Assembly: GCA_037953745.1 (NCBI GenBank)
Contig: JBAKBP010000675.1
Coordinates: forward strand, 202,225 to 266,224
DNA length: 64,000 nucleotides
Direction of reading: 5' to 3'
Origin: Lithodes maja
Lineage: Eukaryota > Arthropoda > Malacostraca > Decapoda > Lithodidae
Shown here: one piece after another, positions 22,451 through 32,728 of the stretch
Layout of the letters: each line of letters opens with the position of its first letter
Numbering within the stretch: the first letter of the stretch is position 1
Position numbers and translations under genes: made by a program
Notes under the pieces: generated by a model
The model's input: the letters and a program-made list of their open reading frames with translations, nothing else
Told to the model about the DNA's origin: nothing
The model's database searches: none

Positions 22451-22628
22451 CTAATAATCATAGTGAAAGTACCAAAGACTGACAATATGTATGTATAGAG
22501 GCAACAAGTGGAAATAAAACAATGTACAGTATTGTGATAAAAAAGTCATGTATTATGAAAACATATATAAATAAGTGAAAAAAGACACAATAAATTGTAT
22601 ATAAAACGTTTACAAAGCATATAACTAA

Positions 22629-23512
22629 GTGAAAGTGACACATGACATAATATTAGATGGCCAAAGTATAATAAACACCTGTGATAACGAATAATCAGTG
22701 CCTAATATAACAATAACCTACCTCAATTACTAATAAAATGTACCGTATCAAGTGAAAATGAGCATTATCAGTGACAGTGACACTCTCTCAAGCATATTTA
22801 CCAAAGTGAAAGTGACACATGACATAATATTAGATGGCCAAAGTATAATAAACACCTGTGATAACGAATAATCAGTGCCTAATATAACAATAACCTACCT
22901 CAATTACTAATAAAATGTACCGTATCAAGTGAAAATGAGCATTATCAGTGACAGTGACACTCTCTCAAGCATATTTACCAAAGTGAAAGTGACACACAAA
23001 GTAATATTAGATGGCCAAAGTATAATAAACACCTGTGATAACGAATAATCAGTGCCTAATATAACAATAACCTACCTCAATTACTAATAAAATGTACCGT
23101 ATCAAGTGAAAATGAGCATATCAGTGACAGTGACACTCTCTCAAGCATATTTACCAAAGTGAAAGTGACACACGAAGTAATATTAGATGGCCAAAGTATA
23201 ATAAAGACCTGTGATAACGAATAATCACTGCCTAATATAACAATAACCTACCTCAATTACTAATAAAATGTACCGTATAAAGTGAAAATGAGCATTATCA
23301 GTGACAGTGACACTCTCTCAAGCATATTTACCAAAGTGAAAGTGACACACGAACTAATATTAGATGGCCAAAGTATAATAAACACCTGTGATAACGAATA
23401 ATCAGTGCGTAATATAACAATAACCAGCCTCAATTACTCATAAAAACTACGGTATCGAGTGAAAATGTGAAATATCAGTGACAATGATAGCCTAATACAC
23501 ATATTTTATATA
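22629..23512 (+). repeat. 177-bp tandem repeat in PB1 3' region
   Basis: About five units begin at 22629, 22806, 22983, 23159 and 23336 with 'gtgaaagtgacaca'; the spacing is 177, 177, 176 and 177 bases. The units differ by only a few bases each. PB3 and PB4 have three units of a related repeat, PB2 has parts of about two and PB5 about one. The role is unknown; binding sites for transposase or host factors are possible. Confidence 0.92.
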
Positions 23513-23901
23513 ATTGGACTCCAAATAACTATAATAACATCACTATCAATAAATAAAATCGCCTCCGGGAGGTAAAAAGTCTGGCGCGACGAGTGGCTAA
23601 GTGCGCAGTAGGTTAGCCAAGCCGGGGCCTGGGCCAAGGCGACGCATCCGAACGCGGGAAGATTTTCCCGCATAAAAATCACTCCACTTCCCGCGCTCGC
23701 CATTATGCAATCACTTGGGCTAGAGACCTCTACTCAACGGCATTCTACACATGAAGGTTTGTGCAACTTTTTTTTTTTTTTTTATAACTTTGTGTAATGT
23801 ATTTCAGGAGTAACAGGTGAATCAACATGGACCAAAATTCCTCAAAACCCCCGGTCACAGAGTACAGTCACGATCTACCCTAGCCGGGGTTGGAGGGTTA
23901 A

Positions 23902-24119
23902 GGACAGAACACATAACTACCGTTGAGTTATAGTCTACTGGACACATGCGTGTCACATCTTTTCATGCATACAATCGATTGCAACGATCTGGCCATGAGC
24001 GAGCAGTTTCTTAATGCCACGCACTGCTAGCAAATCTTTTATACCTTTTTTATATTTTTGTATTACCGGTACATACAATAAATCTTGAGAAAATGTTATC
24101 TGGATTCTTCTTCCCTAAG
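23902..24119. other. Unassigned stretch between PB1 and snapback element
   Basis: AT-rich sequence without a supported gene or repeat. It is flanking DNA of PB1, continuous with 19225-19343 before that insertion. Confidence 0.4.
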
Positions 24120-24167
24120 GATATTTTGCGAATGTCCCGCCTCCAGTCGTTGATATTCAGGCGAAGT

Positions 24168-24263
24168 CGTCAATGATGAAGGGGCCCTATTAAATTATAG
24201 GTTTGATTCCCGAAGGGAAGTAGTGAAAATCTAATATTTAGTAGGGCCCCGTAATCATTGACG
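24168..24263. repeat. Hairpin of snapback copy A
   Basis: The sequence runs from cgtcaatgat to its complement atcattgacg. The arms ('ggggccctattaaattatag' versus its imperfect complement) meet around 'cccgaaggga'. As single-stranded DNA or RNA it should fold into a long stem. Confidence 0.9.
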
Positions 24264-24610
24264 ACTCGGGCCCTCCCTACCATCCCACTTCCCATTCGCT
24301 GATTTCTATAGTTAATTCTTGGGATATCAGTAAAGGACGAAGATGGCCACTAGGGGGCCTGGTGTTGGGGGGAAACAAAGCATGAGAAATCCACGAATAT
24401 GGCAAGTCATAAGATAACAGAGATTAAATTGATTCTTCTCTTTTTATTTTTTACAGATTTTTTTTCTGTAGGGTACCCGATCAAAATGACGATCCCATAA
24501 GGGAATTAAGCGTGCACTTATGACGAGTACTCCATGATGCTTCCGCGCGGGCTATTCAAAATGCTGGCGCAGGATGTTGAATGGAGACTATTATTACTAA
24601 TAGGCGAAGT

Positions 24611-24680
24611 CGTCAATGATTACGGGGCCCTACTAAATATTAGGTTTTCACTACTTCCCTTTGGGAATCAAACCTATAAT
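24611..24680. repeat. Half hairpin of snapback copy A
   Basis: Matches the reverse complement of the right arm and loop of the hairpin at 24168-24263, and stops at 'aacctataat'. Copy B stops at the same point, so this is probably a true element end. Confidence 0.8.
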
Positions 24681-24746
24681 ATTGTTAGTTATGTAGAGCA
24701 GATTAACCAGACCACTGAGCTCCATACGGAACTCTCATATATATTG

Positions 24747-24748
<2 letters not shown>

Positions 24749-24816
<68 letters not shown>
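24749..24816. repeat. (TA)n microsatellite, tail of SINE-1
   Basis: About 30 TA units. On the minus strand this follows the body of a tRNA-derived SINE directly, so it is probably that SINE's 3' tail, possibly expanded. Confidence 0.8.
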
Positions 24817-24818
<2 letters not shown>

Positions 24819-24985
24819 CCTATATGCATTATTATGTTTTTTTCCACCAACCAACTTCACCTCTAAACTCAATTAATGAAATCAACAAATACATGTGGCA
24901 CTCCAAGGACTCGAACCTAGGATACTCCCCATCAAAATTCTGCGCACTTATGCATTACGCTATCAAGACAGTTAAAGATATATGC
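24817..24985 (-). mobile_element. tRNA-derived SINE-1
   Basis: The minus strand has a box A-like tgatagcgtaatgcataag at about 24946-24964 and a box B ggttcgagtcc at 24907-24917, which fits the RNA polymerase III promoter of a tRNA. A body follows (24828-24902 in part) and then the (TA)n tail. The same body occurs without the tRNA head at 28215-28287, so this is a dispersed family and not a tRNA gene. Confidence 0.7.
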
Positions 24986-25445
24986 ACAAGCCTACGATTT
25001 ATTGTGCAGTTTCGAATCCTGCATATTAATCTGAGCATGTACTGTATATATATTCCAACTACGCTATGGTAGCCTAATTTATCTTACAGTTTCTTACAGT
25101 AGATCCTCTGGAAAAAGGCAAACTATGCCTGTGTATCCAGCTCAGTACTGTACCAGTACTTGCACTGCTGTGGTCGTTCGCGGTGTTGGCGGCGGCGGTA
25201 GCAGACGCAACATTTTTACTATTCTGTATTTTTGTTTTATAATCAAACTTCAAATCTTGTCTTCCCCATGCTTTATAAAGATTACTTTCAAACTCCCTTA
25301 TTGATTCGGAATCAACTACATACTGGGGCAGTGCGTTCCACTCATTTACCACTCTATCACAAAATGAGTTCTTTGCCTTCTCAAGCCTATTTCTTTCTTT
25401 GTAAATTTTCTTAGAGTGTCCTCTCGTTCTTGTTCCCTCCCACAT

Positions 25446-25701
25446 CAATAAGATACCTTATTAATAATAATAAATAATAGTTCTTAAAGCTAGCGCATGC
25501 TAAGCTAGCTAAGGATAGCTCAATAAGGCCGATTAGGCGTATTTCCATTGGGGTCCTGTACTACTATCCCATCCCTTTGCTCATGAGGGATGGTAACGAC
25601 TCAGTGCTTGTGAAAAATCTTTAATGCGCCGAGCGTGGGCGCGAACCCGGGCCTTCTGGGTGGAAGTCCGAGACGCTAGTCACTACACCAAGCGAGCCGC
25701 T
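25446..25701 (-). mobile_element. tRNA-derived SINE-2
   Basis: On the minus strand it starts gcggctcgcttggtgtagtg (box A within 25674-25694), with box B gggttcgcgccc at about 25636-25647, then a ~150-bp body and an ATT/AAT-rich tail. A tRNA-like head with both promoter boxes plus an unrelated body marks a SINE. It interrupts the CR1-type LINE between its C-terminal blocks. A short duplication 'gatgtg' may flank it. Confidence 0.75.
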
Positions 25702-26168
25702 TCACACACATCCTCATCGTACTTTCCTGACACTATCTTAAAAGTCTCTATCATATCCCCTCTCTTTCTCCTATATGCCAGTGTCGGAAGCCCCAGTGTC
25801 CTCAACCTCTGCTCATAGCCCGCGTTCTTCAACGTTGGTACTAGCTTGCTAGCTCTCCTCTGCACTTTCTCCACTACTTCTATATCCTTTACCATATATG
25901 GAGCCCACACCTGGTTCGCATATTCCAGGTGCGGCCTAACCAGCGCTGTATAGAGATTCCTGAAGATTTCTTCGTCAAGTGACACAAATGTCCTCCTTAT
26001 CAGCCCTACAATTCTATTGGCTTTATTTATCTTTTCCGCTAAATGTTCTGAGAAATTTAACTTATTGTGTATCACTACTCCTATATCCTTTTCTGCATTC
26101 ACTTCCTCCATCGCTTCATACATACTGTATCCTACCTTGTCTATATTGCTGGTCCCAATCTGCATGTA

Positions 26169-26456
26169 CAGTAGGGTCTCGTAAGATGCGAGATCTTAAG
26201 ATGCGATTCGCATAAGATGCGAGGACCCCCAAATAATAAATAAATTATTTTAAGATGCGAGAATGACCATAATTTGCGAATCGGAGGCTCAAAGTGGGCT
26301 AAATCCGAGGAGAAACCTTAAGATGCGAAAAAAAATGTTTAAATGCGAGCCTTAGGCGGGACGTTTTTCCGTATTTTTACGTGATCGTAAGATGCGAAAT
26401 CGTAAGATGCGGACGCATCCATCGACCATAAACTCGCATCTTACGAGACCCTACTG
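26169..26456. mobile_element. Tigger-like MITE 'c' (288 bp)
   Basis: Both ends read CAGTAGGGTCTCGTAAGATG inward (24 bases identical), flanked by TA (26167-26168, 26457-26458). Removing it rejoins the LINE frame between PKKCK and MQIGTSN. 'aagatgcga' or a close variant occurs at least eight times along its length, including within the TIRs. No coding capacity. Confidence 0.93.
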
Positions 26457-28133
26457 TACTTGCATTTTTTTGGATGAAAAGGCATTAACCAATGCTCAGA
26501 CCATCCCTTCATGCCCTCCACATCTCCTTGAAGCAAACCCATATCTTCCTTACTCCTCACTCTTCTATACAGCTTAGTGTCATCCGCATACAGGTATACC
26601 TCACTTCCATTAGTTATAACTTCAGGCAAGTCGTTGATAAATATAACGAACAGCAGTGGTCCCAACACAGATCCCTGAGGTACCCCACTTGTAATTTCCC
26701 TCCACCCCGAGCCAATTCCATTCACCAGTACCCTCTGTCTCCGACCTTTCAGGAAGGCTTCTATCCATTTCACACATTTCTCCCCTATATTATAGCTTCT
26801 AACTTTCTCTATTAACCTTTTATGTGGGACCTTATCGAAGGCCTTCATAAAATCGCAATATACCACATCTATTACATCACCATCTTCTAGAATTTGCATC
26901 CAATCATCTACCACCTTAATTAGCTGTAGTACCGTCGACCTCCCCGGCAAGAATCCGAACTGTCTCCCACTGAAAAGTTGGTTTGACTTAATATGATCCA
27001 TTATTCCTTCTCTAATTACCGTTTCCATTAGTTTACATACAACACTTGTCAAACTGACTGGTCTATAATTCCCTGGGTCATTTCTCTTTCCCTTCTTAAA
27101 TATAGCTGTTATGTTCGCCTCTCTCCAGTCCATCGGGATTTGTCCTGTATTAAACGATACCTTAAATAACATTTTCAATGGCTCTACTAACATCTCCCCT
27201 CCTTCCTTTATGATTCTTGGGTGTATCCCATCCGGTCCCGGTGACTTACTTCTGTTCATTTTTTCTATAGCCCTTCTTATTCTAGCATGGGAAAACTCTA
27301 TAAGTTCTAGTGCCGGTGCTTGTTTGATGGGAATAGTAGGCACTGCATCCTCCGACTCCACTGTTAGTACCCCCCCCAAAGTATTTCCCCAGCACCTCTG
27401 CTTTCTCCTTATCAGTCTCCACTCTACTCCCATCATTCAACCCCCCTACCAGCTCTGGGATCCCTACTCTTCTTGTTAACTTTTCCTGAATGTACTTCCA
27501 GAATATTTTTGGATTATCCTTCACATTTCTAGCTATCTCTCTCTCCCTCTCCTTCACCCCCCTCCTTGTTTCCCACCTTATTTTATTGTTTATTTGTCTG
27601 CGTTCCAGATCCACTTCCTTAGCCTCTATACTAGACCCCCTGTTCTTTTTTAACAATTTTAATCTTTCCACAATCGTTTCTTTCTTCTAATCAATATCCA
27701 AAGCTTTCTTTTCATTGGCAATTCTGGGTTAGTTCTTTTCCTCAATTTTGTTTTATCCTTATATTCCCTTACTGGTACACTTTTGGATACAGCATTCTCC
27801 AGTTTGACTCTAATTTTCCTCCACATTCCTTCAGCGTCTTCACCGTTCAAGTATTCCCCCCAGTCAATGTCCAAACACCGTCTCAGCAGCTCATAATCTG
27901 CTCTATCATACATGTATATTTTTCTATTGCTTCTATTATCCCTCTCTGATTTAATGTTACAACTAAAGCTTATACAGGCATGGTCACTACGACCTATAGG
28001 GCTATCCACATTAACATGTTCCACTATATCCTCTTCATTGCTAAAAATCAAATCAAGTACACTCCCCTGCGTCCCATCTCTATATCTTGTCATCTCTACA
28101 ATATGTTGCGTTAAAAAACAATCTCTCATATAG

Positions 28134-28925
28134 ATGAATGGAAGGAGTAATTAATGGGGCACTTAACCCTTGGGAAGGCCTCGCTATACAGTAAATTGCT
28201 CCTGAACCAGAATGAATTATTATGTTATTTCCACCAACCAACTTCACCTCTAAACTCCATTAATGAAATCAACAAATACATGTGGCATGTTAGGTATTCT
28301 TAATCCTCTCACTCTCGTGTAAGTTTCTGAGAAACTAATTAGCGCTATTGTTCACTTGGCAAATAAAAATTATGCATGCGTAAACAAAATATTCCTTCAG
28401 CAACAAAATATTATATCTCAATAGAAAGAGGAAAGACCAATCTACAATACAGTATTACAGTAGCAAAACCCAGAAAAAAATAAACCTAAATAAAACTGAT
28501 GACTAAACAAAATATATGTTTTTCCAAAATCTTTCGACTTGGCACCATCATAAATCAGAATTTTCAGTGACAAGAATAGGTTTTTATATATGAAATGACG
28601 AGTGTTTTTCACGCACTTTCTAGAAAATGCAATCAAAGTTTGTCTATTGTCAATAGTTTTTTATAAATGAATATGATAGCAAAAATGTATATGTTCGCAG
28701 TTCTTGGTTTCGCGCTCGTATACACTAGTGTACCGTCAACCGGGGGGAATTCGGCCGATTTTTGCGTAGTTCCGTAGCATGTAGTCTTGTTTTTATCTCA
28801 ATGTAAGATCTTAAGTATTGTATGTGTAGCTGGTACATTGGGGTATACAATCATAGCATTAAAGAAATTAAAATACATTGCATATATTTATTATAAATAT
28901 AATAAAGGTGTCCGAATTCGGACAC
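28134..28925. other. Mostly unassigned stretch
   Basis: Apart from the SINE-1 remnant (28215-28287) I see no gene or clear repeat. The right part contains 'ccggggggaattcgg' and 'gtgtccgaattcgg'. Similar 'attcggac' motifs continue at 31458-31680 beyond the LINE, so both sides may be one interrupted, unidentified element. Confidence 0.4.
28215..28287 (-). mobile_element. SINE-1 remnant (body only)
   Basis: About 72 bases match 24828-24902 ('accaaccaacttcacctcta', 'atcaacaaatacatgtggca') with few differences. The tRNA-like head and TA tail are missing. Confidence 0.8.
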
Positions 28926-29319
28926 TCTATCTATCTATCTATCTATATGCTCAGGCCCAATCCCCATTTTGGGGGTAGCCGACTCAAGACAGAGCAAGAA
29001 CAGGGAAAACACAAAAACAACATAAAACAAAAAATAAACACAGATAAAAGACACAAACTCACACACATCCAGGTCACCCAGGAGAAGACCCAGAGACCAG
29101 GGTTACCAAGGTCGCTCCAGCACTCCCCCGGCCCCTGACCACCCGGAGAGGTTCCGATCTCGGCAGGCAGACATGCAGCGGAGCCAAAGCCACAAGCCCT
29201 CCCACCACACTTCCAGGCACACCCTTCATATTAATCGTCCCCCCGGGCCAGGCGCCTGATGGACTATTATCTAGTCGAACTTGCGCCCGACCCCTTACTC
29301 CAAATGACCACGTGTTCAC

Positions 29320-31450
29320 TCAACTATTCACAAGCATTCTCCATTCACTCCTGTCCACCACCACTTCCCCTGCCTGATCTATAGTCATTCCTCTATCATC
29401 CAAAGCCTTTCTTACACAGTCTCTCCATCTCAATGGGGGTCTTCCTGCCCTTCTATCTCCCCTTGTACCTGACTCACATATTCTCTTTGTAAGCCTTTCA
29501 TCTCCCATTCGTTCAACATGACCATACCAGCTCAGCACCCTTCTGTCCACTCTGGCTGACAAATGTTCCTGCTGCCCCACTCTCCTACGTATCTCTTCAT
29601 TCCTCAATCTGTCTCTACGAGTAACTCCACACATACTCCTCAAGCAGCTCATCTCCATCACATCCAGCCCTCTTTTCTCCTTTTTCTTCAGAGCCCATGT
29701 CTCAGCCCCATACATCACTGTTGGCACAACAATTCCTTGATACAGTGCACTTTTTACTTTCACTCTGAGATTTCTCGTCTTCCACATACTTCCCATTGCT
29801 CCGAAAACCTTCCTTCCTTCACACACTCTCTGTTTTACCTCCACTTCCATACCTCCACTCCTGCTTATCATTCCTCCTAGATATTTAAAACACTCTACTT
29901 GTTCCAATATTTCCCCATCCAGCCTCACATCTAGATTCACCCTATGCTCTCCCCTATTACACACCATTACTTTACTTTTACTTTACAAGCTGAACGGTCA
30001 GGCTATGGAGATCGTCAACTCTTTTAAGTATCTGGGCAGTGTGTTGAGTAAAGATGGGACTATGGATGAAGAGGTGCGGGAGAGGGTACAACAGGGGAAG
30101 AGGGTTGTAGGAACGCTAAAAGCAGTAACAAGAAATAGGGTGGTCAGTATGGAAGTGAAGAAGTCCTTGCATGACAGTGTGGTAATCCCGACACTGACTT
30201 ACGGAAGCGAAGCATGAACGTTGGTTGAGAGACTCAGACCAAGAGTGAGAGCAGTGGAAATTAATTACTTAAGGAGTGCGTGCGGAGTTACATGGAGGGA
30301 TAGACAGACTAATGAGGAAGTAAGAAGGAGGTGTGGTGTGGAGGTAGATGTGCTGGAAAGTGTGAAAAGGAACAACTTGAGATGGTTCGGCCATATGGAA
30401 CGTATGGAAAGCGAGAGAATGACTAAGAGGGTGTACGAGAGCGAGGTGGAGGGACAGAGAGGGAGAGGTAGACCGAATATGAGGTGGAAGGATGGAGTGA
30501 GGAACTACATGAACGAAGGCGGTGCTGGTTGGGGGGAGGGGCGTCGACTGACTGGGGACAGAGGTGCATGGGGGCGGTTCGTTTGTGGCCACCCCTTCGG
30601 GGATCACGGCGTCAGGCAATAGATAGATAGATAGATAGACTTTACTTTTATTGACGTTCACCTTCAGTTTCCTCCTTCCACAAACCACACCAAACTCTTT
30701 GACTACCCGCTGCAGTTTCTCATCAGAATCCGCCACCAATGCTGTGTCATCAGCGGACAGCAACTGATTTAACTCCCAATCTCTACCATTCTTTCCTACT
30801 AAACCCAATCCTCTTCCCATAGTTCTCCTTTTCACCTCCCTCACCACACCATCCATAAACATATTAAACAGCCATGGTGACATTACACAACCCTGTCGCA
30901 AACCTACCTTTACCTCAAACCATTCACTCAACTCACCATTTCCTACTCTCACACATGCTCTGCTCCCTTCATAAAAACTCTTAACTGCTTCTAACAAATT
31001 TCCTCCTATTTCATAAATCCTTAACACCTTCCACATTGCTTCACGTTCCACACGATCATACGCTTTTTCCAAGTCCATAAAAGCCCAAAATATCTCCTTA
31101 TGCTTCTCTAAATACTTCTCGCATAACTGTCTTACTGCAAACATCTGATCCACGCACCCTCTTCCCCTCCTAAAACCGCACTGTTCTTCTCCTATTGCAA
31201 CTTCCGTACACTTTATTATCCTCTCTATCAACACCCTGCCATACAGCTTTCCAACCACTGACAATAAACTAATACCTCTATAACTTGAACACTCCTGCCG
31301 ATCTCCCTTCCCCTTGTACAACGGCACAATACATGCACTCTTCCAGTCTATTGGTACCATTGACACAACAAAGCACACATTGAAAAGTCTCACCAACCAA
31401 TCTATTATCACATCTCCACCCTTCTTTATACACTCCACAGCAATACCATC
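29320..31450 (-). pseudogene. Second-family RTE-like reverse transcriptase (truncated, interrupted)
   Basis: 31450-30651 holds CPDGIAVECIKKGGD, PLYKGKGDRQECSSYRG, CGFRRGRGCVDQ, MDLEKAYDRVE and GLRQGCVMSPWLF. The catalytic box reads SADD at about 30755, where FADD is expected. After the nested insert, 29968-29320 continues with MVCNRGEHRVN, WYGHVERMG and RRAGRPPLRW. No stop is seen in either part, but the endonuclease is absent and the Phe of the catalytic box is lost. It is a dead copy. Confidence 0.85.
29981..30638 (+). mobile_element. RTE-like LINE, copy 3 (3' fragment)
   Basis: Matches the last ~215 codons of copies 1 and 2, starting near 'caagctgaacggtcaggcta' and ending in (GATA)n. A 12-bp duplication actttactttta lies at 29969-29980 and 30639-30650. 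One stop (TGA at about 30215) breaks the frame between 30005-30217 and 30221-30622. It is inserted antisense into the second-family LINE. Confidence 0.93.
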
Positions 31451-31457
31451 CGGACAC

Positions 31458-31847
31458 GATTTGAGGCAATTTCGGATACCTAGCCAGAATTCGGACATGG
31501 ATTTAAAATACATTCATAGGACTAACCAGTAATCCCAGTCTAGATTCGGACCTTTCAGGGGTCAATTTGGACATCTTTGAACATTTTCAAAGGGTCTTTA
31601 TCACACTCCCTGAAAACATAAAAACCATAAATACCATATCGTAAGATACGACTCTTTTGGGACAATTTCGGACATACTGTATCTTGATTTATTGACCTAT
31701 ACTGTACTGTACTCTGGGTAGCAGTATGACCCTAATAATGTAAAAATAAGGATTATTGTGACAGAACTCAGATATACCACGTGTAATGGCAACTATAAAC
31801 CCAATTACACTCAATATCCGAATCTGACAGGTTATAGCTAAAGTTAA
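31458..31847. other. Unassigned, 'attcggac'-rich stretch
   Basis: No gene. Variants of 'attcggacat' recur at about 31490, 31543, 31568 and 31668, like the motif repeats inside the Tigger-like MITEs. The end near 31670 ('ggacatactgtat') could be a CAGTA-type tip, but I found no matching left tip. Confidence 0.35.
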
Positions 31848-32724
31848 TTAACCCTTCTTGCCCGGGCAGCATTTTAAAAGAATGCACCTTGCGAAGGCCC
31901 GGAGCCCGGGTGTCCTTTTAAAATTTGTATGCTTGAAAGCTTCCTTAACCCTTCCAGCCCGGGTGTCCTGTTAAAAGGACACCACAAAAGAAGGGCAGGA
32001 GCCCGGGTGTCCTGTTAATAGGCAGCAAGCTTTCAAGCCTATTCAGCTTGGTCTGAACGCCGTGCGTCCGACACATGTAAACAAAGCCGATCGTTGCGTC
32101 ACCGCATCTCCGAAAACAAGAAGGAGATGTCGGATCAATGTTATTGTTGTGACGTAAGACGAAATTAGTATCTGAAAAGCTCCGATATTGTCAACATCGC
32201 GGCAAAATTCGCTCCACTGAAATCGTCATCACAACTGAACCAGTTGACTTACAGAGCTCTACTCAACGCCAGTCTACAGATTGAAAACCGCACTAAGTTT
32301 ATAGATGCGTGGGAAATTTCTAGCAGTTAAAATTTAAAAAAATACGGTAGCCTAGGCCTAGACGTTTTTCGGCCAGATCGCCCGGATACGACCTCCGTCC
32401 TTTGGAGGACCAGCCCGGGCCACGAGGGTTAAGCGTGCTTTGAAAGCCGCGCGACGAAACGTTTGTAAACAAAGCCGATCGGAGCGCCACCAAGCCTCAG
32501 CACGAAGAAGAAGAAGTCCGACCTTGTCCGCCATTACCAGTTAGAGCGAAAATTAGTCTTCCAATGTGTCCGATATTGCTAATTCCGCGGAAAAACAGCC
32601 AAAACTCTCTCTACGGAAATCGTCATCACACCTGAACCAGTTGACCTAGAGAGCTCTACTCAACGTCTGTCTACAGATACAAGTAAGGGCTACATTTTGA
32701 AATTTGTGTGAATTCTCTAGCAGT
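31848..32724. mobile_element. Non-autonomous piggyBac-like MITE, outer copy
   Basis: It starts after TTAA (31848-31851) with CCCTTCTTGCCCGGGCAGC, followed by a palindrome gcattttaaaagaatgc. A copy of the same family is inserted at 31949-32428. The right part (32433-32724) matches the inner copy ('aaacaaagccgatcg', 'gctctactcaacg', 'ctagcagtt'). The right tip is missing because PB2 entered at the TTAA 32725-32728 and sequence beyond PB2 was lost. Confidence 0.8.
31945..32432. mobile_element. Non-autonomous piggyBac-like MITE, inner copy (31949-32428)
   Basis: A 480-bp element between TTAA 31945-31948 and 32429-32432. Tips are CCCTTCCAGCCCGGGTGTCC and, reverse complemented, CCCTCGTGGCCCGGGCTGG. 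The left subterminal part has the palindrome gtgtcctgttaaaaggacac. There is no coding frame. It would need a piggyBac transposase from elsewhere. It is inserted in an element of its own family. Confidence 0.9.
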
Positions 32725-32728
32725 TTAA

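Larger units (their letters stand above)
19344..23901 (+). mobile_element. piggyBac element PB1 (19348-23897 between TTAA sites)
   Basis: TTAA lies at 19344-19347 and 23898-23901. The left tip is CCCTTCAACCCCGGG. The right tip, reverse complemented, is CCCTCCAACCCCGG. Just inside the left tip, 'cccgggtggtaca' occurs twice, each followed by a short palindrome around GTAC. It carries a transposase gene and a 177-bp tandem repeat in its 3' third. It is inserted just beyond the DIRS copy-1 end. Confidence 0.93.
24120..24680 (+). mobile_element. Snapback element, copy A
   Basis: A 96-bp hairpin (24168-24263), a ~350-bp middle and a half hairpin (24611-24680) ending at 'aacctataat'. The copy at 34098-34660 has the same plan in reverse orientation, including the same half-hairpin end point. 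No protein is encoded. The family does not match a class I can name. The left border is approximate: similarity to copy B reaches back to about 24125. Confidence 0.75.
25074..28133 (-). pseudogene. CR1-type LINE, broken copy on minus strand
   Basis: Reading 28133 to 25074: part of an endonuclease (IGRSDHACISF, 28129-27659), a linker (27671-27282), the reverse transcriptase (27436-26441; SKSPGPDGIHPR, NYRPVSLTSVVCK, YCDFMKAFDKVPHK, SGVPQGSVLGPLLF, catalytic YADD), then a C-terminal part (26165-25683) and the tail RVVNEWNALP (25448-25074). It lacks ORF1 and the endonuclease N-terminus, so it is 5'-truncated. There are frameshifts near 27395 (C-run) and 27665. A MITE (26169-26456) and a SINE (about 25446-25701) are inserted. 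It is a different family from the CR1-type LINE at 10331. Confidence 0.85.
28926..31450 (-). mobile_element. RTE-like LINE, second family (5'-truncated)
   Basis: A minus-strand LINE with a (tatc)n tail at about 28926-28945, a ~370-bp 3' UTR and a coding region from 29320 to about 31450. A 7-bp candidate duplication, cggacac, lies at 28919-28925 and 31451-31457. The 3' region of the first RTE-like family is inserted within it at 29981-30638. Confidence 0.8.

Noticed and set aside
22629..23512. Repeat array looked at as a possible CRISPR-like array
   Set aside because: The unit is a plain 177-bp tandem repeat without unique spacers, in a eukaryotic transposon.
24907..24963. Possible tRNA gene
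   Set aside because: Box A and B are present, but a body and tail follow and the body is repeated at 28215. It is a SINE.
25003..25040. Second box B-like 'gtttcgaatcc' on the plus strand
   Set aside because: No box A at a suitable distance and no tRNA fold that I could draw.
25636..25694. Possible tRNA gene
   Set aside because: tRNA-like head of SINE-2, inserted in a LINE, with an unrelated body and AT-rich tail.
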